Made by a program: the position numbers and the translations under genes. Shown one piece after another: positions 1 to 5,713 of a stretch of DNA of 14,049 nucleotides. The first letter of the stretch is position 1. Each line of letters opens with the position of its first letter. This stretch comes from an uncultured Collinsella sp. (GTDB lineage Bacteria > Actinomycetota > Coriobacteriia > Coriobacteriales > Coriobacteriaceae). The notes under the pieces were generated by a model. The model searched no databases, was not told the DNA's origin, and was given only the letters and a program-made list of their open reading frames with translations. The DNA is taken from NCBI GenBank assembly GCA_959605475.1, contig CAUHFS010000052.1, forward strand, positions 1 to 14,049. Direction: 5' to 3'.

Positions 1-67
1 ACGGGCACGCCGAAAGCCACGCGCGCCCCGCAGTCTCGCCCCACACGATGAAGCATGCGTAGAAAAT
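1..67. other. Window edge, no gene assignable
   Basis: Three short reading tracts touch the edge. On the + strand, one frame ends in TGA at 49-51 and another in TAG at 60-62, so the tail of an upstream gene is possible. On the - strand, an ATG at 54-56 opens a frame (MLHRVGRDCGARV...) that stays open to the edge, but no Shine-Dalgarno precedes it. All are too short to choose between. The strong hairpin that follows fits the end of a + strand gene best. Confidence 0.3.
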
Positions 68-105
68 CGCCCGCCGTGCCATTAAGGTGCGGCGGGCGCT
101 TGTAT
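68..105 (+). terminator. Strong GC-rich hairpin, probable terminator before thrS
   Basis: A 13-bp stem (68-80 paired with 86-98, two G-U pairs) closes a five-base ATTAA loop. On the + strand it is followed by CTTGTAT, a weak U-tract. On the - strand it is followed by ATTTT, so it may act in both directions. It probably ends an upstream gene that lies mostly outside the window. The tail overlaps the putative -35 box of the thrS promoter. Confidence 0.5.
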
Positions 106-127
106 ACCAAGGCAACCTGCCTATAAT
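100..127 (+). promoter_or_regulatory. Putative sigma-70-type promoter of thrS
   Basis: TTGTAT (100-105) is separated by 16 bases from a perfect TATAAT (122-127). Transcription would start near 134, giving a leader of about 60 bases before the thrS ATG. That is too short for a T-box riboswitch, and no T-box features are visible. Confidence 0.6.
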
Positions 128-197
128 GATGCAAGTCAAAAACGCCGAGCGCATCGCACGCACTTGCATCAGGCATCCGAGAGGAGAAAACATACCC

Positions 198-1961
198 ATG
201 AAGGCACTCTACAATGACGGTTCGGTGGCCGAGCTCCCGCAGGACGAGGTCACGCACGTCATCCGCCACTCCGCCGCGCACATCATGGCACAGGCCATCA
301 AGCGCCTGTACCCCGAGGCCGACTTTGCCTACGGTCCCGCGACCGACAACGGCTTCTACTACGACGTCGACCTGCCCGAGGGCGTCAAGATCAGCGAGGA
401 CGACTTCCCCGCGATCGAGGCCGAGATGAAAAAGATCGTCAAGGAGAACCTCAAGTTTTCCGTGTACGAGAAGCCTCGCGCCGAGGCCATCGCCCTTATG
501 GAGGAGCGCGGCGAGAAGTACAAGGTCGAGCACATCGGCGACCTGGACGACGACGCCCGCATCACCTTCTACCAGCAGGGTGACTACATCGACATGTGCG
601 TCGGCCCCCACATCTGCTACACCAAGGCGCTCAAGGCCTTTAAGCTCACCGGCGTCTCGGGCGCCTACTGGAAGGGCGACAAGGACAACAAGATGCTCAC
701 CCGCATCAACGGCGTCGCCTTTGCCACCAAGGAAGAGCTCGATGAGCACATGCACATGCTGGAGGAGGCCAAGAAGCGCGACCACCGCAAGATCGGCCGC
801 GAGATGGACCTCTTTATGATGCGCGACGAGGCCCCCGGCTTCCCGTTCTTCCTGCCCAACGGCATGATTCTTAAGAACACGCTGCTGGACTACTGGCGCG
901 AGATTCACCACAAGGCCGGCTACGTGGAGATCTCCACGCCGCTCATCATGAACAAGCAGCTGTGGAAGACCTCGGGCCACTGGGACCACTACAAGGACAA
1001 CATGTACTCCACCGTTATCGACGACGAAGAGTACTGCATTAAGCCCATGAACTGCCCTGGCGGTGTGCTGGTGTACGCCTCCAAGCCGCACTCCTACCGC
1101 GAGCTGCCCATCCGCGCCGGCGAGATTGGCCTGGTGCACCGCCACGAGCTGCGCGGCGCCCTGCACGGCCTGTTCCGCGTGCGCTGCTTTAACCAGGACG
1201 ACGCCCATCTGTTTGTGCGTCCCGACCAGCTGACCGACGAGATCGTGGGCGTGGTTAACCTCATCGACTCCGTGTACCAAAAGTTTGGCTTTAAGTACCA
1301 CGTTGAGCTTTCCACCCGCCCCGAGGACTCTATGGGCTCGGACGAGGACTGGGCTCGCGCCGAGGAGGGCCTGCGCACCGCTTTGGAGAAGCTGGGCATG
1401 GACTACGAGGTCAACGAGGGCGACGGCGCCTTCTACGGCCCCAAGATCGACTTCCACCTGGAGGACTCGCTCGGTCGTACCTGGCAGTGCGGCACCGTCC
1501 AGCTCGACTTCCAGATGCCGCTCAATTTTGACCTGGAGTACGTGGACGCCGACGGCACCAAGAAGCGCCCCATTATGCTGCACCGCGTGTGCTTTGGCTC
1601 CATCGAACGCTTCATCGGTATTCTGATTGAGCACTTTGCAGGCAAGTTCCCCACCTGGCTGGCTCCCGTACAGGTCAAGGCGCTTCCTGTCTCTGAGAAG
1701 AGCCGCGACTACGCCCACGAGATATGCGCCAAGCTGGAGGAGGCCGGCATCCGCGTGGTCTGTGACGACCGCGACGAGAAGATCGGCTACAAGATCCGCG
1801 AGGCCCGCAGCATCGACCGCGTGCCCTACATGCTCATCCTGGGCGAGAAGGAGGTCGATGCCGGCAACATCTCCGTCCGCGATCGCTCCAACGAGACCGT
1901 TCAGATGAGCGTTGACGAGTTTGTTGCCAAGGTGCTCGAGGAGATCAAGACTCGCGCCTAA
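198..1961 (+). CDS. thrS: Threonyl-tRNA synthetase, TGS-less form
   Basis: Class II aminoacyl-tRNA synthetase that charges tRNA-Thr with threonine in the cytoplasm. The ATG at 198 is preferred because AGAGGAGA lies a few bases upstream. The frame extends to 87, but those 37 residues are unlike the family and overlap the promoter. The protein is then 587 residues, against about 640 for E. coli ThrRS. Only a short remnant precedes the editing domain, so the N-terminal TGS domain is absent. The editing domain keeps H24, H28 (RHSAAH) and C134 (DMCVGPH). The catalytic core has the expected zinc ligands C286 (MNCPGG), H337 (DDAHLF) and H462 (MLHRV). The motif 2 region reads HRHELRGALHGLFRVR. The C-terminal anticodon-binding domain starts near TWLAPVQV and ends normally. 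It is followed directly by terminators, so it appears monocistronic. Confidence 0.97.
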   Translation: MKALYNDGSVAELPQDEVTHVIRHSAAHIMAQAIKRLYPEADFAYGPATDNGFYYDVDLPEGVKISEDDFPAIEAEMKKIVKENLKFSVYEKPRAEAIALMEERGEKYKVEHIGDLDDDARITFYQQGDYIDMCVGPHICYTKALKAFKLTGVSGAYWKGDKDNKMLTRINGVAFATKEELDEHMHMLEEAKKRDHRKIGREMDLFMMRDEAPGFPFFLPNGMILKNTLLDYWREIHHKAGYVEISTPLIMNKQLWKTSGHWDHYKDNMYSTVIDDEEYCIKPMNCPGGVLVYASKPHSYRELPIRAGEIGLVHRHELRGALHGLFRVRCFNQDDAHLFVRPDQLTDEIVGVVNLIDSVYQKFGFKYHVELSTRPEDSMGSDEDWARAEEGLRTALEKLGMDYEVNEGDGAFYGPKIDFHLEDSLGRTWQCGTVQLDFQMPLNFDLEYVDADGTKKRPIMLHRVCFGSIERFIGILIEHFAGKFPTWLAPVQVKALPVSEKSRDYAHEICAKLEEAGIRVVCDDRDEKIGYKIREARSIDRVPYMLILGEKEVDAGNISVRDRSNETVQMSVDEFVAKVLEEIKTRA

Positions 1962-1986
1962 GGCAAACTTCACAACAATTAACAAA

Positions 1987-2019
1987 GGCGACCGTCCGCA
2001 TAGGGCGGTCGCCTTTTTT
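1987..2019 (+). terminator. Intrinsic terminator of thrS
   Basis: An 11-bp stem with one G-U pair (1987-1997 with 2003-2013) closes the loop GCATA and is followed by six T (2014-2019). It lies 25 bases after the thrS stop codon. Confidence 0.93.
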
Positions 2020-2033
2020 CATGACGAAATTAG

Positions 2034-2061
2034 AAAAGCCGCTGGTTGAGCGGCTTTTTTT
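2034..2061 (+). terminator. Second terminator, probably bidirectional
   Basis: AGCCGCT (2037-2043) pairs with AGCGGCT (2049-2055) around the loop GGTTG. Seven T follow on the + strand (2055-2061). Four A precede the stem (2034-2037), so the - strand copy also ends in a T-run. It backs up the thrS terminator and would also stop leftward transcription coming from the region before loaP. Confidence 0.85.
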
Positions 2062-2084
2062 GTTGCACAAAAAGGTACAGGTTT

Positions 2085-2113
2085 TTGTATCTTTCGACAG
2101 ATGACATTATACG
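2085..2113 (+). promoter_or_regulatory. Weak + strand promoter candidate for loaP
   Basis: TTGTAT (2085-2090) is followed after 17 bases by TATACG (2108-2113). The -35 overlaps the left inverted-repeat arm. A TATAAA at 2182-2187, next to the right arm, is another possible -10 but has no clear -35. Neither is strong. Confidence 0.25.
2106..2111 (-). promoter_or_regulatory. Perfect TATAAT on the - strand inside the inverted repeat
   Basis: The + strand reads ATTATA, so the - strand carries TATAAT in an AT-rich setting. No good -35 hexamer lies 16-18 bases upstream (about GGCAAA), so only the -10 is convincing. As drawn it points away from loaP, toward the bidirectional terminator at 2034-2061. 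Inversion between the flanking repeats would turn it toward loaP. Confidence 0.3.
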
Positions 2114-2197
2114 AGCAATTAATCAGCGTTTGCCCAGATTACGCAAAATGTACTGCTAGTAGGTACATCTCCATACCCCTCTATAAAAACCTGTACT

Positions 2198-2266
2198 TTT
2201 GCGACTGCGCCTAGCTGCGAGCGAGAAGCCTGTTCTAAACGCCCCTGCATTTGCGTGCGTCGCAAA
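2198..2266 (+). promoter_or_regulatory. Leader stem-loop just upstream of loaP
   Basis: TTTGCGAC (2198-2205) pairs perfectly with GTCGCAAA (2259-2266). The stem may extend through GCGC (2207-2210) with GCGT (2253-2256). It ends about 10 bases before the purine-rich ribosome-binding site (AGAGGGGGCGAG) of loaP. In the transcript it would form a long hairpin of unknown role. LoaP proteins act on RNA hairpins in leaders, so a cis-acting target or autoregulatory element is possible. Confidence 0.4.
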
Positions 2267-2287
2267 GCCAAAAGAGGGGGCGAGAAC

Positions 2288-2878
2288 ATGGAACAGACGG
2301 CACGGCGCCAAGAGCAGCTGCCGGGCGCATTTAACGGCGCCACCACCAATAGCCAGCACGGCCGCGTCCGCTGGTATCTGGTCCACACTCCCCATGGAAA
2401 AGAGCGCGAGACCTGCGAAAAGGTCCGCCGAATTATCCCGCACGAGCTGATGCAGAACGCTTTTGTGATGCAAAAGGAGTTCTGGTTTAAGCGGGACGGT
2501 GCCTGGTCGCTCCAAACCAAACCCATGTACAAGGAATATTTCTTCGTCGCCACGCACGATGTCGCAGCGCTTGATAGGGCCCTGGCCCAGCTGAGCTTTG
2601 GCTGCCGCATCGCCGGCAGTAGGGAGCGGGCGTACATGCCCATGCCGGACGATGCGCAGGATTGGTACCGCAGCGTGTTGGATGACGACGGTGTGGTGCG
2701 CAACAGCGTGGCGCGCATAGAAGACGGCGTGTTGCACATAGAGCAGGGTCCCTTGGTGGGGCAAGAGGCCCGTGTAAAGAAGATCGATCGTCATAAGCGC
2801 TGGTGCCTGGTGGACGTGGGCGATGGTGGCTCCACATTTAGGGAGCTGCTACCGCTTGACGTGCCCAGCAAAACGTAA
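2288..2878 (+). CDS. loaP: LoaP-like transcription antiterminator (specialised NusG paralogue)
   Basis: Predicted to bind RNA polymerase and suppress termination within the long polysaccharide operon that follows. The ATG at 2288 is chosen because AGAGGGGGCGAG lies just upstream; an in-frame ATG at 2255 sits inside a leader hairpin. The protein has 196 residues. After a polar tail of about 27 residues, the NusG N-terminal domain starts at RWYLVHTPHGKE (28-39). A KOW-type segment is clear near the C-terminus (GPLVGQEARVKKIDRHKR, about 154-171), and the KKIDRHKR pattern is typical of LoaP rather than housekeeping NusG. Its place as first gene of a polysaccharide operon fits the family, known for long biosynthetic operons. 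RfaH is the alternative, but no ops element is visible. The exact subfamily is inferred by eye. Confidence 0.82.
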   Translation: MEQTARRQEQLPGAFNGATTNSQHGRVRWYLVHTPHGKERETCEKVRRIIPHELMQNAFVMQKEFWFKRDGAWSLQTKPMYKEYFFVATHDVAALDRALAQLSFGCRIAGSRERAYMPMPDDAQDWYRSVLDDDGVVRNSVARIEDGVLHIEQGPLVGQEARVKKIDRHKRWCLVDVGDGGSTFRELLPLDVPSKT

Positions 2879-2924
2879 GGGAGACGTTGCACCGGCAAAT
2901 TACTTGGTTTTTGGATTCATAGAT

Positions 2925-2933
2925 GGGGGGGGG
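2925..2933 (+). repeat. Nine-G homopolymer upstream of the initiating transferase
   Basis: Nine consecutive G lie in the 72-base spacer between loaP and the next gene, 17 bases before its GTG start. Such runs can change length by slippage. It is outside the coding frame, so a change would affect spacing or RNA structure rather than the protein. Confidence 0.6.
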
Positions 2934-2950
2934 TACCTGGGGACAGGAAC
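2933..2950 (+). promoter_or_regulatory. Small GNRA-capped hairpin over the ribosome-binding region
   Basis: CCTG (2936-2939) pairs with CAGG (2944-2947) around GGGA, a GNRA-type tetraloop. Beyond an A-A mismatch, GT (2933-2934) can pair with AC (2949-2950). The hairpin would cover the only Shine-Dalgarno-like bases (CAGGA) before the GTG at 2951. It is short, so its stability is uncertain. Confidence 0.3.
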
Positions 2951-3712
2951 GTGAGTTTTATTGTGGCTGCTAAAGAAGTAACAGAGAATAATGCGCCTGC
3001 GGGGGCCGCGCTGATTGCGCAGGCCATGGACCGGCGCGAGGGCGCTGGTCGCTACAAGGCCATGCAATCCATCATGGACTGGGACCGCTCGCGCCTGGCC
3101 TACCGGGCCGTCAAGCGCACGTTCGACATCGCGTTCAGCGGCTGCGTGTTGGCCGTCATCGCCGTACCCAGCCTTGTGCTCGCCGCGGCCATCCGCCTGG
3201 AGAGCGAGGGCAATCCCTTTTACAGCCAGATTCGCGTTGGCCAGACCTACCCCGACGGCAGCCTGTCAACCTTCCGCATGTGGAAGTTCCGCTCCATGTA
3301 CAAGGACGCCGACGAGCGCCTCGCCGAGCTCAAGGAGCAGAACGAGATCGCCGGTGCCATGTTCAAGATGCGCGAGGACCCCCGCGTCACCAGGATCGGC
3401 AGGTTCATCCGCAAGCACTCCATCGACGAGTTCCCGCAGTTCCTAAACGTGTTCCTGGGGCAGATGTCCGTCGTGGGCCCGCGCCCGCCGCTGCCTAACG
3501 AGGTGGCCGAGTACACAGAATTCGACCTGCAGCGTCTGGCCGTCAAGCCCGGCATCACCGGCTGGTGGCAGGTGACCGACCGCAATTCAACGGGTTTCGA
3601 CGGAATGGTCCAGCGCGACCTTGAGTACATAGCCAAGCGCGGCGTCATCACGGATCTCAAGATCGTTCTACTCACTGTCGTCGAGGTAATTACGGGAAGC
3701 GGGGCGTGCTAG
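2951..3712 (+). CDS. Undecaprenyl-phosphate sugar-1-phosphate transferase (initiating enzyme)
   Basis: Polyprenol-phosphate hexose-1-phosphate transferase of the WcaJ/RfbP/CpsE family. It starts the lipid-linked repeat unit at the inner face of the membrane. With 253 residues it is a short form with only the catalytic half. One hydrophobic segment lies at about 60-82, after KRTFDI. Family motifs follow: MWKFRSM (110-116), HSIDEFPQFLNVFLGQMSVV (156-175) with GPRPP (176-180), and KPGITGWWQV (199-208). The donor sugar (glucose, galactose or an amino sugar) cannot be read from the sequence. The GTG at 2951 is the longest start, but its ribosome-binding site is poor. ATGs at 3026, 3062 and 3074 are alternatives that keep the catalytic domain. 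The 3' end overlaps the next gene. Confidence 0.93.
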   Translation: MSFIVAAKEVTENNAPAGAALIAQAMDRREGAGRYKAMQSIMDWDRSRLAYRAVKRTFDIAFSGCVLAVIAVPSLVLAAAIRLESEGNPFYSQIRVGQTYPDGSLSTFRMWKFRSMYKDADERLAELKEQNEIAGAMFKMREDPRVTRIGRFIRKHSIDEFPQFLNVFLGQMSVVGPRPPLPNEVAEYTEFDLQRLAVKPGITGWWQVTDRNSTGFDGMVQRDLEYIAKRGVITDLKIVLLTVVEVITGSGAC

Positions 3713-4464
3713 TGTCAGCCGGCAATCGTTATCCAATTCTGAACACGTATGTAAACGCCATCTCGCTTGACGAGACGGTGGATGAAATCGAGAAGATCAT
3801 CGCGAGGGGCGTACCGACCCAGCATGTCGTAATCAACGCCTCCAAGGTCAACCTGATGGAGGCGGATCCCGATCTCGCGTCAATCGTCAACGAATGCCCC
3901 CTGATCAACGCCGACGGCGCCTCGATCGTCTGGGCGGCGAAAAAGCTGGGGGTTCCTCTCGGGGAACGCGTCACGGGCATCGACCTGTTCCAGAGGCTTG
4001 TCGGGCTGGCGTCCGAGAAGGGCTACCGCATCTACCTCTTCGGGGCGAAGGAAGAGGTAGTCACCAAGGTCAAAGCGATTTTCGAGGACAGGTACCCGGG
4101 CATCCAGATCGCAGGGTATCGCAACGGCTACTTCACCGAGGCGGACGAGCCCCAGATCGTATCCGATATGGCCGCCTCGGGAGCCGACATGATGTTCGTC
4201 GCTTTCTCCTCTCCCAAGAAAGAGTACTGGGTCCACAAGTACATCGACCAGATCGGAATCCCCTTCGTCATGGGCGTCGGCGGCAGCTTCGATGTTGTTG
4301 CCGGCGTAACCGACCGAGCTCCGACGTGGATGCAGAAGCGCGGCCTGGAGTGGTTCTACCGCTTCATCCAGGAGCCCGGAAGGCTGTGGAAACGCTACAT
4401 CATCGGCAACCTAAAATTCGTCGCCCTCACGTATAAATACAAGTTCGCTAAGAAAGGTGAATAG
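3706..4464 (+). CDS. WecG/TagA/CpsF family glycosyltransferase (GT26)
   Basis: Predicted to add the second sugar to the undecaprenyl-linked primer on the cytoplasmic face of the membrane. The family transfers ManNAc (TagA, wall teichoic acid) or ManNAcA (WecG, enterobacterial common antigen). The 252 residues match the usual length. Motifs: NASKVNL (44-50), NADGASIVWAAKKLG (68-82) with the probable catalytic D70, VTGIDL (89-94), GVGGSFDVVAG (190-200), and the C-terminal RAPTWMQKRGLEWFYR (204-219), which helps membrane association in TagA. Because epimerase and dehydrogenase genes for UDP-ManNAcA follow directly, ManNAcA is the likelier donor sugar. GTG at 3706 overlaps the previous gene by 7 bases; GTG at 3712 (TAGTG, one-base overlap) is equally plausible. 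Either implies translational coupling. Confidence 0.93.
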   Translation: MLVSAGNRYPILNTYVNAISLDETVDEIEKIIARGVPTQHVVINASKVNLMEADPDLASIVNECPLINADGASIVWAAKKLGVPLGERVTGIDLFQRLVGLASEKGYRIYLFGAKEEVVTKVKAIFEDRYPGIQIAGYRNGYFTEADEPQIVSDMAASGADMMFVAFSSPKKEYWVHKYIDQIGIPFVMGVGGSFDVVAGVTDRAPTWMQKRGLEWFYRFIQEPGRLWKRYIIGNLKFVALTYKYKFAKKGE

Positions 4465-4466
4465 CA

Positions 4467-5684
4467 ATGGTTAACGTTATCGGTCTCGGCTACATCGGCC
4501 TGCCCACCGCCCTCATGATGGCATCCCAAGGCGTGGAGGTCGTGGGCACGGATTACAACGAGGAGCTCGTCGCCACGCTCAACGCCGGCAAGACTACCTT
4601 CAAGGAGGAGGGCCTAGACGAGCTGTTCGCCGACGCCCTGAAGTCCGGAATCAAGTTCTCCACCGACTACCAGGTCTGCGACACCTACATCGTCTCGGTC
4701 CCCACTCCCTACGACAAGCTAGACAAGAAGATCGACCCCTGCTACGTCGTGGCGGCCTGCAAGACCGTCCTCGAGGTCGCGCCCGAGGGCGCCGTGCTCG
4801 TAGTCGAGTCCACCGTTTCGCCCAACACCATCGACCGCTTCGTTCGCCCGCTACTCATAGAGGCCGGCCGCGAGGACGTCAGGCTCGTCCACGCCCCCGA
4901 GCGCATCATCCCGGGCAACATGGTCTACGAGCTGCTGCACAACAACCGCACCATCGGCGCCGACGACCCCGAGGTGGGCGAGGCCGTGGCGAAGGTCTAC
5001 GCCAGCTTCTGCCAGGGCGAGATCTCCGTCACCGACATCCGCACCGCCGAGATGACCAAGGTCGTCGAGAACACCTTCCGCGCGGTGAACATCGCCTTCT
5101 CCAACGAGCTCGCCAAGATCTGCCGCATCGGCGGCATGGACGTCGCGGAGGTCATCCGCATCGCCAACAAGCACCCGCGCGTGAACATCCTCAACCCCGG
5201 CCCGGGCGTCGGCGGCCACTGCATCCCGGTCGACCCGTGGTTCCTGGTCGGCGACTACCCCGAGACGGCCAACTTCATCCGCCTCGCCCTGCAGACAAAC
5301 GCCTCCATGCCCGAGTACGTCATGCACCGGGCCCACGAGGTCATGGTCGAGCGCGGCATCACGGACGCCTCGAAGGTCGGCATCTACGGCCTCACCTACA
5401 AGGAGAACGTCGACGACGTCCGCGAGTCCCCGACGCTGCAGATGCTCGAGTCCATGTCCGAGCACCTCTGCGCCGGCTCCGTCAAGGTCTACGACCCGTG
5501 GGTCGAGCGCGACGAGGTTCCCGGCCAGGTCCACTCTATGGATGAGTTCCTGGACGGACTGGAGATGGTGATCGTGATGGTCGGCCACTCCCAGGTCACG
5601 GACAACCCCGGCATCTTCGGCGAGCGCGTCCTCATCGACCCGCGCAACGTCTGCGGCGACGGAGAGAACGTCTACAAGCTGTAA
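4467..5684 (+). CDS. wecC: UDP-N-acetyl-D-mannosamine dehydrogenase
   Basis: Oxidises UDP-ManNAc to UDP-ManNAcA with two NAD+, supplying an acidic sugar. The 405-residue protein begins with the Rossmann motif VIGLGYIGLPTA (4-15). The catalytic region reads NPGPGVGGHCIPVDPWF, with the nucleophilic cysteine at 252. The C-terminal UDP-binding domain includes YGLTYKENVDDVRESPT. The PVDPWF ending and the neighbouring 2-epimerase favour WecC over a UDP-glucose dehydrogenase, but the specificity is inferred. It starts 2 bases after the previous stop, with AAAGGTGA as ribosome-binding site. It is strongly GC-rich in third codon positions, which creates a 301-codon open frame on the opposite strand that I regard as a shadow. 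Confidence 0.93.
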   Translation: MVNVIGLGYIGLPTALMMASQGVEVVGTDYNEELVATLNAGKTTFKEEGLDELFADALKSGIKFSTDYQVCDTYIVSVPTPYDKLDKKIDPCYVVAACKTVLEVAPEGAVLVVESTVSPNTIDRFVRPLLIEAGREDVRLVHAPERIIPGNMVYELLHNNRTIGADDPEVGEAVAKVYASFCQGEISVTDIRTAEMTKVVENTFRAVNIAFSNELAKICRIGGMDVAEVIRIANKHPRVNILNPGPGVGGHCIPVDPWFLVGDYPETANFIRLALQTNASMPEYVMHRAHEVMVERGITDASKVGIYGLTYKENVDDVRESPTLQMLESMSEHLCAGSVKVYDPWVERDEVPGQVHSMDEFLDGLEMVIVMVGHSQVTDNPGIFGERVLIDPRNVCGDGENVYKL

Positions 5685-5713
5685 GACCATGTGACTCTTC
5701 AGGAGAAATCGTT

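Larger units (their letters stand above)
2075..2196. repeat. 12-bp perfect inverted repeat flanking 98 bp
   Basis: GTACAGGTTTTT at 2075-2086 is the exact reverse complement of AAAAACCTGTAC at 2185-2196. Allowing a two-base gap, similarity extends outward (CAAAA on each arm) and a little inward (TA after one mismatch). Chance alone would rarely give a match this long within about 200 bases. It could be the recombination sites of an invertible segment, a paired operator, or a long-range RNA stem. A single RNA containing both arms needs a start before 2075, where I see no good promoter. Confidence 0.6.
2062..2287. promoter_or_regulatory. AT-rich control region upstream of loaP
   Basis: No gene is supported here. 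The region is AT-rich compared with the flanking genes. It holds a 12-bp inverted repeat (2075-2086 and 2185-2196), a smaller ATGTAC/GTACAT repeat (2148-2153 and 2163-2168) and an 8-bp repeat (2198-2205 and 2259-2266). GTAC occurs four times between 2075 and 2196. Promoter-like hexamers lie on both strands. It must contain the start signals for the polysaccharide operon, because two terminators isolate it from thrS. Confidence 0.6.

Noticed and set aside
87..197. N-terminal extension of thrS by 37 residues
   Set aside because: It overlaps the hairpin and the TATAAT promoter, has no ribosome-binding site, and does not resemble a TGS domain.
128..197. T-box riboswitch in the thrS leader
   Set aside because: The leader is only about 60 bases after the predicted start, with no specifier stem, T-box sequence or antiterminator.
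2075..2196. The 12-bp inverted repeat as an ordinary terminator
   Set aside because: The arms are 98 bases apart, far too distant for an intrinsic terminator hairpin.
2119..2794. Two - strand frames of over 200 codons across loaP
   Set aside because: They overlap each other and the loaP gene, show no recognisable domains, and one runs through the control region.
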